Source: Salibaculum sp031581025
Lineage (GTDB): Bacteria; Pseudomonadota; Alphaproteobacteria; Rhodobacterales; Rhodobacteraceae
DNA length: 62,609 nt
Direction: 5' to 3' (one strand)
Assembly (NCBI RefSeq): GCF_031581025.1
Contig: NZ_JAVLCA010000012.1
The position numbers and the translations under genes were made by a program. Under the pieces are notes generated by a model, which saw only the letters and a program-made list of their open reading frames with translations, was not told the DNA's origin and searched no databases. Shown one piece after another: positions 1 to 6,939 of this stretch (position 1 is its first letter; each line of letters begins with the position of its first letter).

Positions 1-23
1 CCAAGGATCCTCATCCTGATTGA

Positions 24-248
24 CGCGCAACTCTCAGCCAGATTGTCGCGCTACACACGCTGCACCGCTACGTCTGGCTCTACAACCAGCAGCTCCCGCA
101 ATCAGCCCTGGGCAGCAAGACGCCCTTGCAGGCGATGAAAGACTGGCACAAACTCAAACCAGCGCTGTTCAGGAAACGGCCATACTACCTTCCGGGATGT
201 GACAGCTACCAAGGTGTTGAAAATGCACCCCGCACCCCGCGCGAATAG
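24..248 (+). pseudogene. C-terminal remnant of an IS481/IS3-type transposase
   Basis: The frame ending at the TAG at 246-248 reads HTLHRYVWLYNQQLPQ, then TPLQAMKDWHKLKP and YYLPGCDSY. This is the characteristic tail of DDE integrase-type transposases of the IS481/IS3 group. The frame is closed upstream by a TGA at 21-23, so no intact transposase remains in the window. The recognisable similarity ends near position 204. The last 13 codons look like host DNA read through past the element. Because the window begins here, I cannot tell whether the upstream part is a frameshifted transposase or unrelated DNA. The exact IS family is uncertain. Confidence 0.6.
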
Positions 249-434
249 CGCCGGAGGCGCCGCGCGGTCGCCAGGCCGCCCGGACGGGCTGGCGACTTGG
301 TGGGGCCTGCGCCGCGCTCTGATCGTGTTCGGATGTGGCTGCCATAAAGTGCCCCGACCTACCCGCTGATCGCCACCCCGCGGCCTGCCGACAGCGCGGC
401 TTGCACGCCGGGTTCGCAACTGCACCGGCCCCAG

Positions 435-451
435 TTGCGAATAATTCGCAA
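435..451. promoter_or_regulatory. Mur/Fur-family operator 1 upstream of the sit operon
   Basis: TTGCGAATAATTCGCAA is a perfect 7-3-7 inverted repeat 53 bp before the sitA start codon. Its form (TTGC...GCAA arms around an AT core) matches the manganese-responsive Mur boxes of alphaproteobacterial sit operons. A possible -35 element, TTGACT, lies at 457-462, between this site and the second copy, so a bound repressor would cover the promoter. The palindrome is seen directly; assignment to Mur is inference from the form of the site and the downstream genes. Confidence 0.7.
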
Positions 452-463
452 GACCCTTGACTT

Positions 464-480
464 TTGCGAACGAGTTGCAA
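464..480. promoter_or_regulatory. Mur/Fur-family operator 2 (imperfect copy)
   Basis: TTGCGAACGAGTTGCAA has the same 17 bp architecture as the perfect palindrome at 435-451, with one degenerate arm. The centres are 29 bp apart, close to three helical turns, so two dimers could bind the same face of the DNA. It ends 23 bp before the sitA start codon, over the likely -10 region, which suits repression when manganese is plentiful. Confidence 0.55.
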
Positions 481-503
481 ATAGACGGGGAGAGCCTCAT
501 GAC

Positions 504-1385
504 ATGGAGTCCCCGATGCTGCGCCTTGCCGCCCTGTTGATCCTGTTCGCCCTGCCGGCCCAGGCCGAGCGCCTCAAGGTCGTGACCACCTTCACCGTCA
601 TCGCCGACATGGCCCGCAACGTCGCCGGGGACGCGGCCGATGTCGTCTCGATCACCAAGCCGGGGGCCGAGATCCACAACTACCAGCCCACGCCGCGCGA
701 CCTGGTGCGCGCCTCGGACGCGGACCTTCTGTTGTGGAACGGGCTGAACCTGGAATTGTGGTTCGAGCAGTTCGTCGACAACCTCGGCGATATCCCCTCG
801 GTCACGGTGTCCGAGGGGATCGACCCCATCGCCATCGGCGAGGGCAGCTACGCCGGCGCGCCCAACCCCCATGCCTGGATGGGGTTGGACAACGCGCTGA
901 TCTATATCGATAATATCGCCGCCGCGCTGGCCGAGCATGACCCGGCGAACGCCGACCGCTACGCCGCCAATGCCGACACCTACAAGGCCGAGCTGCGCGC
1001 CACGCTGGAGCCCCTGCGCGACGCCATCGCGCAGGTGCCCGAGGACCAGCGCTGGCTTGTCACCTGTGAGGGCGCGTTCAGCTATCTCGCCCGGGATTTC
1101 GGCCTGCAGGAACTCCATCTCTGGCCGATGAACGCCGACCAGGTGGGCACGCCGCACCAGGTACGCGCGGTGATCGACGGGGTGCGCGACCATGACATCC
1201 CGGTGGTCTTTTGCGAAAGCACGGTCAGCACCCGGCCGGCCGAACAGGTGGCGCGCGAAACCGGCGCGGAGTATGGCGGGGTGCTCTACGTCGACAGCCT
1301 GTCCGGGGCGGATGGCCCGGTGCCCAGCTACCTCGACCTGCTGCGCGTCACCTCGGAAACGGTTGCGCGGGGGCTGACCCGATGA
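504..1385 (+). CDS. sitA: Manganese ABC transporter substrate-binding protein (SitA/MntC type)
   Basis: Periplasmic metal-binding protein of a cluster A-I ABC importer, 293 aa. Residues 1-21 form a signal peptide ending PAQA. The four family metal ligands are visible: His58 (IHNYQP), His123 (NPHAWM), Glu189 (TCEGAF) and Asp264 (YVDSLS). Glutamate as third ligand is the Mn/Fe-type pattern of SitA, MntC and PsaA; zinc ZnuA proteins have His there. I chose the ATG at 504 because GGGGAGAG lies about 9 bp upstream; an ATG at 516 is an alternative. The stop overlaps the ATPase start (ATGA), and two Mur-like palindromes precede the gene. It lacks the long His-rich loop typical of ZnuA. Confidence 0.88.
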   Translation: MESPMLRLAALLILFALPAQAERLKVVTTFTVIADMARNVAGDAADVVSITKPGAEIHNYQPTPRDLVRASDADLLLWNGLNLELWFEQFVDNLGDIPSVTVSEGIDPIAIGEGSYAGAPNPHAWMGLDNALIYIDNIAAALAEHDPANADRYAANADTYKAELRATLEPLRDAIAQVPEDQRWLVTCEGAFSYLARDFGLQELHLWPMNADQVGTPHQVRAVIDGVRDHDIPVVFCESTVSTRPAEQVARETGAEYGGVLYVDSLSGADGPVPSYLDLLRVTSETVARGLTR

Positions 1386-2254
1386 TGGACAGCGAGACAG
1401 GCATTCGCGCCAATGACGTGACCGTGACCTATCGCAACGGCATGACCGCGCTGTGGGATGCCAGCTTCGAGGTGCCGCGCGGCACGGTCACGGCACTGGT
1501 GGGCGTCAACGGGGCGGGCAAGTCGACACTTTTCAAGGCGATCATGGGCTTCGTGCCCACCGCGCGCGGCGAGATCAGCCTGCTCGGCAAGCCCGTCCGG
1601 CAGGCGCTCAAGGAAAACCTGGTCGCCTATGTGCCCCAGGCCGAGGAGGTCGACTGGGCCTTCCCGGTGCTGGTCGAGGACGTGGTCATGATGGGCCGCT
1701 TCGGCCACATGGGCTGGATGCGGCGGCCGCGGGCGGCGGATCGCGCGGCGGTCGAGGCGGCGCTGGCGCGGGTCAACATGACCGCCTTCCGCGACCGCCA
1801 GATCGGCGAATTGTCCGGCGGCCAGCGCAAGCGCGTTTTCCTGGCCCGGGCGCTGGCGCAGGAGGGCCGCGTGATCCTGCTGGACGAACCTTTCACCGGG
1901 GTCGACGTGCAGACCGAGGCGCAGATCGTCGCCCTGCTCAAGGAACTGCGCGACGAGGGCCGGGTGATGCTGGTCTCGACCCACAACCTCGGGTCGGTGC
2001 CCGAGTTCTGCGACCGGACGATCCTGGTCAAGGGCACGGTGCTGGCCCATGGCCTGACCGAGGAGGTCTTCACGCCCGAGAACCTCGAAGAGGCCTTCGG
2101 CGGCGTGCTGCGCCGGTTCACCCTGGGCGGCGCGGACTTGCACGACGATGGCGACGACCGCGCGACTTCCATCCTGACCGATGACGAGCGGCCCTTCGTG
2201 CAATACGGGCAGGAAACGCGGAAGGCCCGGCAAGAGAAGGAGCCGCAGGGATGA
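1382..2254 (+). CDS. sitB: Manganese ABC transporter ATP-binding protein
   Basis: ATPase subunit (290 aa) that powers metal import on the cytoplasmic side of the membrane. Walker A is GVNGAGKST (about residues 40-48), the signature is LSGGQRKR, Walker B is VILLDEPF, and the switch histidine is in VSTHNLG. The ATG at 1382 overlaps the sitA stop as ATGA, indicating translational coupling; a second in-frame ATG follows immediately. The C-terminal extension of about 40 residues after the ATPase core is charged and acidic (DDGDDRATS...). Length and context fit SitB/MntA-type ATPases. Zinc transport (ZnuC) is the alternative, disfavoured by the ligands of the neighbouring binding protein. Confidence 0.88.
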   Translation: MMDSETGIRANDVTVTYRNGMTALWDASFEVPRGTVTALVGVNGAGKSTLFKAIMGFVPTARGEISLLGKPVRQALKENLVAYVPQAEEVDWAFPVLVEDVVMMGRFGHMGWMRRPRAADRAAVEAALARVNMTAFRDRQIGELSGGQRKRVFLARALAQEGRVILLDEPFTGVDVQTEAQIVALLKELRDEGRVMLVSTHNLGSVPEFCDRTILVKGTVLAHGLTEEVFTPENLEEAFGGVLRRFTLGGADLHDDGDDRATSILTDDERPFVQYGQETRKARQEKEPQG

Positions 2255-3108
2255 GCCTGCTGCTGGAGCCCTTTTCCTACGGCTACATGACCAACGCAAT
2301 GTGGGTTTCTGCGCTTGTCGGTGCAGTCTGCGCCTTTTTGTCCGCTTACTTGATGCTCAAGGGCTGGTCGCTGATCGGTGACGCGCTGAGCCATTCGGTG
2401 GTGCCCGGCGTGGCCGGGGCCTACATGCTGGGGTTGCCTTTCGCGCTGGGCGCCTTCCTGTCGGGTGGGCTGGCGGCTGCGGCCATGCTGTTTTTGACCG
2501 AACGATCGGGGCTGAAGGTGGACGTGATCATCGGGCTGATCTTCACCAGCTTTTTCGGGTTGGGGCTGTTCATGGTGTCGATCAACCCGGTGGGGATTGA
2601 CATCCAGACCATCACCATGGGCAACATCCTGGCCATCACGCCCGGCGACACGCTGCAACTGGCCCTGATCGGCGGGGTCTCCATGCTGGTGCTGCTGGCC
2701 AAGTGGAAGGACCTCATGGTCACCTTCTTCGATGAAAGCCATGCGCGGTCGGTGGGGCTGAACCCGCAGGCGCTCAAGGCGATGTTCTTCGTGCTGCTCT
2801 CGGGTTCGGTCGTGGCGGCGTTGCAGACGGTCGGGGCCTTCCTGGTGATTGCCATGGTGGTGACGCCCGGGGCCACGGCCTATCTACTGACTGACCGGTT
2901 CGAGCGGCTGCTGGTGGTGTCGGTCGCCATCGGGGCTGCGACCAGTTTCCTGGGCGCCTATGCCAGCTATTTCCTCAACGGGGCCACGGGCGGCGTGATC
3001 GTCTGCCTGCAAACAACGCTTTTCCTCGCGGCCTTCCTGCTGGCCCCGAAACACGGGTTGCTGGCCAGCAAGCGCAAGGCCCGCGCGGCGCTGGAGGCGC
3101 GGCGATGA
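2251..3108 (+). CDS. sitC: Manganese ABC transporter permease 1
   Basis: Integral membrane permease of the ABC-3 family (285 aa) with about eight or nine hydrophobic segments. The family-typical start of the conserved region, LKGWSLIGDALSHSVVPG, lies near residues 36-53 and provides the coupling region around the buried histidine. The C-terminus is basic (KRKARAALEARR). Start and stop overlap the neighbours as ATGA at 2251-2254 and 3105-3108, so sitABCD is one tightly coupled transcript. It is homologous to the next gene; the two probably form a heterodimeric pore, the usual arrangement in four-gene Sit systems. Confidence 0.87.
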   Translation: MSLLLEPFSYGYMTNAMWVSALVGAVCAFLSAYLMLKGWSLIGDALSHSVVPGVAGAYMLGLPFALGAFLSGGLAAAAMLFLTERSGLKVDVIIGLIFTSFFGLGLFMVSINPVGIDIQTITMGNILAITPGDTLQLALIGGVSMLVLLAKWKDLMVTFFDESHARSVGLNPQALKAMFFVLLSGSVVAALQTVGAFLVIAMVVTPGATAYLLTDRFERLLVVSVAIGAATSFLGAYASYFLNGATGGVIVCLQTTLFLAAFLLAPKHGLLASKRKARAALEARR

Positions 3109-3938
3109 TCGAGGCGCTGCTGCAGCCCTTCCAGTTCGGTTTCATGGTCAATGCCTTCTGGATCGCGCTTATCCTGTCGGTGCCCACGGCGCTGCTGTCG
3201 TGTTTTCTTGTGCTCAAGGGCTGGGCGTTGATGGGCGACGCGGTCAGCCATGCGGTGCTGCCGGGGATCGTGCTGGCCTTCATCCTCGGGCTGCCGCTGA
3301 TCCTGGGGGCCTTCGCGGCGGGGATGTTCACCGCGGTGGCCACAGGGTATCTGGCCGACAACAGCCGGGTGAAGCCCGACACCGTCATGGGCGTCGTCTT
3401 CTCGGGCATGTTCGCGGTGGGGATCGTGATGTATGTGGCCATCGACACCAACATGCACCTCGATCACATCCTTTACGGTAACATGCTCGGCGTCGGGGCG
3501 GCGGACCTATGGACAGCCGGTCTGGTCGCGCTGATCGTGGGGGGCGGGTTGCTGCTGCGCTGGAAGGATCTCTTGCTGCATGCCTTCGACCCGGCACAGG
3601 CGCGCACCGTCGGGTTGCCCGTGGGCTGGCTGCACTACGGGTTGTTGGCTGCCTTGTCGCTGACCATCGTGGCGACCCTTTCGGCGGTGGGTCTGATCCT
3701 TGCCATCGGGTTGCTGATCGCGCCGGGGGCGATTGCCTTCCTGCTGGTGCGGCAGTTCAGGACGATGCTCTGGGTTTCTGTTCTGGTCTGCATGGCCTCG
3801 ATGCTGGGCGGGACCTATGCCAGCTTTTCCCTCGACAGCGCCCCGGCGCCGACGATCATCCTGATCCTGACGGCGCTGTTCCTGCTGGCCTTCGCGCGGC
3901 GGCTGGTCATGACGCGCCGGGAAACCGCACGGGGCTAG
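3105..3938 (+). CDS. sitD: Manganese ABC transporter permease 2
   Basis: Second ABC-3 family permease (277 aa), homologous to the preceding gene; the conserved block reads LKGWALMGDAVSHAVLPG. Multiple hydrophobic helices run through the protein and the C-terminus is short and basic (ARRLVMTRRETARG). It ends the sit operon. Adenine deaminase begins 49 bp downstream with its own Shine-Dalgarno, so it could be read from the same transcript. Confidence 0.86.
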   Translation: MIEALLQPFQFGFMVNAFWIALILSVPTALLSCFLVLKGWALMGDAVSHAVLPGIVLAFILGLPLILGAFAAGMFTAVATGYLADNSRVKPDTVMGVVFSGMFAVGIVMYVAIDTNMHLDHILYGNMLGVGAADLWTAGLVALIVGGGLLLRWKDLLLHAFDPAQARTVGLPVGWLHYGLLAALSLTIVATLSAVGLILAIGLLIAPGAIAFLLVRQFRTMLWVSVLVCMASMLGGTYASFSLDSAPAPTIILILTALFLLAFARRLVMTRRETARG

Positions 3939-3948
3939 ACGCGCCGCG

Positions 3949-3975
3949 CGCTTTGCGGTCCTCTGGGGCAAAGCG
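3949..3975 (+). other. Intergenic hairpin between sitD and ade
   Basis: CGCTTTGC (3949-3956) pairs perfectly with GCAAAGCG (3968-3975) around an 11 nt loop. No U-run follows, so it is not a canonical terminator. The ade Shine-Dalgarno begins just after it. It could be a weak attenuator, an RNA-stability element, or chance. Confidence 0.3.
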
Positions 3976-3987
3976 ACGGAGGACGGC

Positions 3988-5682
3988 ATGAGCGATCTGG
4001 AAAAACGCATCGAACAGGGCCGGGGCGACACCCCCGCCGATCTCGTATTGCGCGGGGGGCGCGTCTTCGACTTGGTGACGGGGCAGATGCTGGAGGGCGA
4101 TGTCGCCATCTGCGGCGACACCATCGTCGGCACCTGCGCGGCCTATGAGGGGCGCGAGGTGGTGGACGTCACCGGCCTGACCCTGGTGCCCGGCTTCATC
4201 GACACCCATCTGCACATCGAGAGCAGCCTGGTCACGCCCTTCGAGTTCGACCGGCTGGTCACACCGCTGGGCGTGACCACCGCCATCTGCGACCCGCACG
4301 AGATAGCCAATGTGCTGGGCGTGCCGGGCATCCGGTATTTCCTCGATGCGGCACTGGAAACCGTGTTGGACATCCGGGTGAACCTGTCCTCCTGCGTGCC
4401 ATCGACCGAGATGGAAACGGCAGGCGCCCGGATCGAGGCCGCGGACCTGGCGCCGCTGATGGACCACCCCAAGGTGATCGGCTTGGCCGAGGTGATGAAT
4501 TATCCCGGCGTGATCCATCGTGATCCGGGCCTCATGGCCAAGCTGGCAGCCTTCGAGGGCCGGCATATGGACGGGCATTGCCCCATGCTGTCGGGGCGCG
4601 ATCTGAACGCCTATGTCGCCGCCGGTATTCTTACGGAACACGAGGCGACGACCGCCGAGGAGGCGCGCGAGAAATTGCAGAAGGGCATGCGGGTGCTGAT
4701 CCGCGAGGGGTCGGTCTCCAAGGACCTCGAGGCGCTGATCCCACTGCTGGACGAGCGCACCGCGCCCTACATGTGCCTGTGCACGGATGATCGGAACCCG
4801 CTGGACATCGGCGAACACGGGCACCTCGATTACATGATCCGCACTGCCATGGCCCGGGGCGTGCCGCCGCTGGCCGCCTATCGCGCGGCCTCGCTCTCGG
4901 CGGCCGAGGCCTTCGGGCTCAAGGGCCGCGGCCTGATCGCGCCGGGCCAGCGCGCCGATATCGTGGCGCTGGGGTCTCTGGAGGCCTGCGATGCGCGGGC
5001 CGTCTGGTGCGCCGGGGTCCCGGTGGGCGAGGCCGCCTTCGCCGCGCGGCGCATCACCGCCCCCATCGGGCGCGGCTCGGTCAAGGCGCGGCGGGTGGCG
5101 GCAGCCGACTTCCGAACCACGGGCAACCGCACGCAGACGGATTTGATCGGCGTGATCGAGGGCAAGATCCTCACCGAGCACCTGCACGAGGAAATTCCCA
5201 TTGAGGACGGCGACAAGCGCCCGGACCCGGCCCGCGACCTGGTCAAGATCGCCGTGGTGGAACGCCACGGGATCAACGGCAATGTCGCCACCGGCTTCGT
5301 CCGGGGCTTCGGGTTGCAGCGCGGGGCCATCGCCTCGACCGTTTGTCACGATCATCACAACATCGCCGTTGTCGGGGCGGATTACGACGACATGGCGCTG
5401 GCCGCGAACCGGCTGGAGGATCTCGAGGGCGGCTTCGTGGTAACCGAGGGCGGGCGGGTGCGCACCGAACTGGCGTTGCCCGTGGCCGGTCTGATGAGCC
5501 TTGCGCCCTTCGAGGAGGTCCGCGCCCGGCTGGAAGAGCTGCGCGACGCGGCCAAGGCGCTGGGCGTGGGGCTGGAAGAACCCTTCCTGCAGCTGGCCTT
5601 CCTGGCGCTGCCGGTGATCCCCGCGCTCAAGATCACTGACCGGGGGTTGGTCGATGTGACCCGGTTCGAGATCATCGGGTAG
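3988..5682 (+). CDS. ade: Adenine deaminase
   Basis: Converts adenine to hypoxanthine and ammonia in purine salvage; cytoplasmic amidohydrolase of 564 aa, the usual length. The metal-binding motif DTHLHIESS is near residues 71-79, followed by the family blocks CDPHEIANV, LCTDDRNP and the C-terminal VCHDHHNI segment that distinguishes adenine deaminases (Ade/YerA) from other amidohydrolases. The start has GGAGGA 5 bp upstream. Known enzymes of this family use a binuclear Mn/Fe centre, which makes the position 49 bp after a manganese importer notable. mtnP and apt, at 28983-30405, produce and consume the same base. Confidence 0.93.
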   Translation: MSDLEKRIEQGRGDTPADLVLRGGRVFDLVTGQMLEGDVAICGDTIVGTCAAYEGREVVDVTGLTLVPGFIDTHLHIESSLVTPFEFDRLVTPLGVTTAICDPHEIANVLGVPGIRYFLDAALETVLDIRVNLSSCVPSTEMETAGARIEAADLAPLMDHPKVIGLAEVMNYPGVIHRDPGLMAKLAAFEGRHMDGHCPMLSGRDLNAYVAAGILTEHEATTAEEAREKLQKGMRVLIREGSVSKDLEALIPLLDERTAPYMCLCTDDRNPLDIGEHGHLDYMIRTAMARGVPPLAAYRAASLSAAEAFGLKGRGLIAPGQRADIVALGSLEACDARAVWCAGVPVGEAAFAARRITAPIGRGSVKARRVAAADFRTTGNRTQTDLIGVIEGKILTEHLHEEIPIEDGDKRPDPARDLVKIAVVERHGINGNVATGFVRGFGLQRGAIASTVCHDHHNIAVVGADYDDMALAANRLEDLEGGFVVTEGGRVRTELALPVAGLMSLAPFEEVRARLEELRDAAKALGVGLEEPFLQLAFLALPVIPALKITDRGLVDVTRFEIIG

Positions 5683-5747
5683 CGCAGGGACCGTCGATGC
5701 GCGAAGCCACGGTGGCTGAATGCGCAGGGCGGCGCTGCCGGGGGGGC

Positions 5748-6069
5748 TCAGGTCAGCGGTGCGGCAAGGTAGAGCATCAGCGTTACCCCCAGCGGAAAGC
5801 CCATGGGAAAGCGGCTGCTTTCGCCCCAGCTTTGCCAATGCGGCACGCGGCCGCGCACCACCGGAATGGCCCGGCACAGCCGATGGACGGCGAAAGCGGC
5901 GGCAAGGCTGACGGCCAGCAGGATCAGCACCGCGCCGGCGTCCTCCAGGGCGACGAAGGGCGCCGCCGAGGCCAGGAACTTGGCATCCCCCGCCCCCAGC
6001 GCGCCCATGGCGTTCATCCCGATCCCCACGGCCAGCACCACCCCGAAATGGGCAAAGCGCAGCACGTAG
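5748..6069 (-). pseudogene. Prepilin peptidase (A24/CpaA type), 5'-truncated
   Basis: About 105 residues of the C-terminal half of a type IV prepilin peptidase: hydrophobic helices flank GALGAGDAKFLASAAP, which carries the second catalytic aspartate in the GxGD motif. The N-terminal half, including the first catalytic aspartate, is missing. The reading frame runs without a stop straight into the IS21-type terminus at 6070. The first possible start within it is a GTG at 6065 without a ribosome-binding site, so I regard it as inactive. The 3' end is intact and lies 66 bp from the end of ade. Confidence 0.75.
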
Positions 6070-6075
6070 TGCGGA

Positions 6076-6141
6076 TTTCAGAAATACCGGACAGCTATTA
6101 CGCTAAATCCCGGACAGCCGTTTCAGTAATTCCCGGACAGC
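6076..6141. repeat. Three tandem IS21 terminal repeats (transposase-binding sites)
   Basis: Three imperfect copies of TTTCAGTAATTCCCGGACAGC occur at 6076-6095, 6098-6118 and 6121-6141, with a period of about 22-23 bp. All share the core CCGGACAGC. Multiple short repeats inside each end are a known trait of IS21-family elements, where they are thought to be transposase-binding sites. Confidence 0.78.
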
Positions 6142-6169
6142 TCGGGCACGGCTGATCCTCTGCCTGCAG

Positions 6170-6330
6170 TTATGTTTCTGATGGCATCGTTTCGCGGTTT
6201 TTCACGTGGGTCAAGTTCTCGTTTTGATCTTTTCTACGCAGGCTGTCTCCCTTGAGATCGATGCGGTGGGCGTTGTGGACGATCCGGTCGAGGATGGCGT
6301 CGGCGATTGTGGGCTCGCCGATCTTGCCGC
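6170..6330 (-). pseudogene. istB: istB (IS21 helper ATPase) C-terminal fragment
   Basis: The minus-strand frame ending at the stop at 6170 contains IGEPTIADAILDRIVHNAHR followed by IDLKGDSLRRKD, the conserved C-terminus of IstB-type AAA+ transposition helper proteins. About 52 residues remain; the ATPase core with the Walker motifs is absent. No istA is present nearby. It runs antisense to the first 40 or so codons of the chimeric transglycosylase reading frame. Confidence 0.72.
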
Positions 6331-6880
6331 CTCCGACCCGGCCAGTTTCGTCCGGGCCGAGACGGTTCTCGCGACCGCGCCCGAGGACATGGCCATCGCG
6401 CCGCCCCGCCTGGACGAGATGCGGGCCCTGGCCGAACGCTACGGGCCGCAGATCCTCGCCGCCTCGGTGGGCGAGCCGGTCTCGCCCGCGCTTGTGCTGG
6501 CGGTGATCGCCGTCGAAAGCGCCGGGAACCCGCGGGCTGTCAGCCACGCCGGCGCGCACGGGGTCATGCAACTGATGCCGGCTACGGCCAGACGTTTCGA
6601 CGTCCGCGATCGCTTTGATCCGGAGCAGAACATCGCCGGGGGCGTGGCCTACCTGTCCTGGCTCATGGGAGAGTTCGAGCGCGGCGTGGTGATGGTCCTG
6701 GCCGGCTACAACGCGGGCGAGGGCGCGGTGCGCGACAATGGCGGCGTGCCGCCCTTTCCCGAGACCCGCGCCTATGTGCCCCGGGTGCTGGCCGCCTGGC
6801 GGGTGGCGCGCGGCCTCTGCGCGACCCCGCCCGAACTGCCCAGCGACGGCTGCGTGTTCGACCTGCGCGCGGGTAGTTGA
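6206..6880 (+). CDS. Lytic transglycosylase (SLT domain), 5'-truncated and chimeric
   Basis: Cleaves peptidoglycan glycan strands; the SLT fold is recognisable from VIAVESAGNPRAVS (catalytic Glu), GAHGVMQLMPATARRF, the NIAGGVAYL segment and VLAGYNAGEGAV. The catalytic domain appears complete. However, the first 40 or so codons from the GTG at 6206 are antisense IS21 sequence, and the native signal peptide and start have been lost. The IS-derived head (MGQVLVLIFSTQAVS) is mildly hydrophobic. An internal ATG at 6389 has GAGG just upstream and could yield a leaderless protein. It may therefore be a pseudogene or a mislocalised enzyme; function is doubtful. Confidence 0.65.
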   Translation: MGQVLVLIFSTQAVSLEIDAVGVVDDPVEDGVGDCGLADLAASDPASFVRAETVLATAPEDMAIAPPRLDEMRALAERYGPQILAASVGEPVSPALVLAVIAVESAGNPRAVSHAGAHGVMQLMPATARRFDVRDRFDPEQNIAGGVAYLSWLMGEFERGVVMVLAGYNAGEGAVRDNGGVPPFPETRAYVPRVLAAWRVARGLCATPPELPSDGCVFDLRAGS

Positions 6881-6939
6881 GAGGACTGGTCGCACCGCGC
6901 GATACGTATTTCTTGGAGGCGCGCTGCGCTGCTGTCGCC

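Larger units (their letters stand above)
6070..6330 (-). mobile_element. IS21-family element remnant (istB-proximal end)
   Basis: The fragment begins at the terminus TGCGGATTTCAG (6070), contains three spaced terminal repeats, and continues into the C-terminal codons of istB on the minus strand. It stops around 6322-6335, in the middle of istB, where lytic-transglycosylase coding sequence begins. Only one IS end survives, and both flanking host genes have lost their 5' parts. An adjacent deletion or recombination after insertion explains this better than simple insertion. The right-hand junction is placed by loss of protein similarity, so it is approximate. Confidence 0.72.

Noticed and set aside
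504..3938. Zinc importer znuABC.
   Set aside because: Third metal ligand is Glu rather than His, there is no His-rich loop, there are two permeases, and the upstream palindromes are Mur-like.
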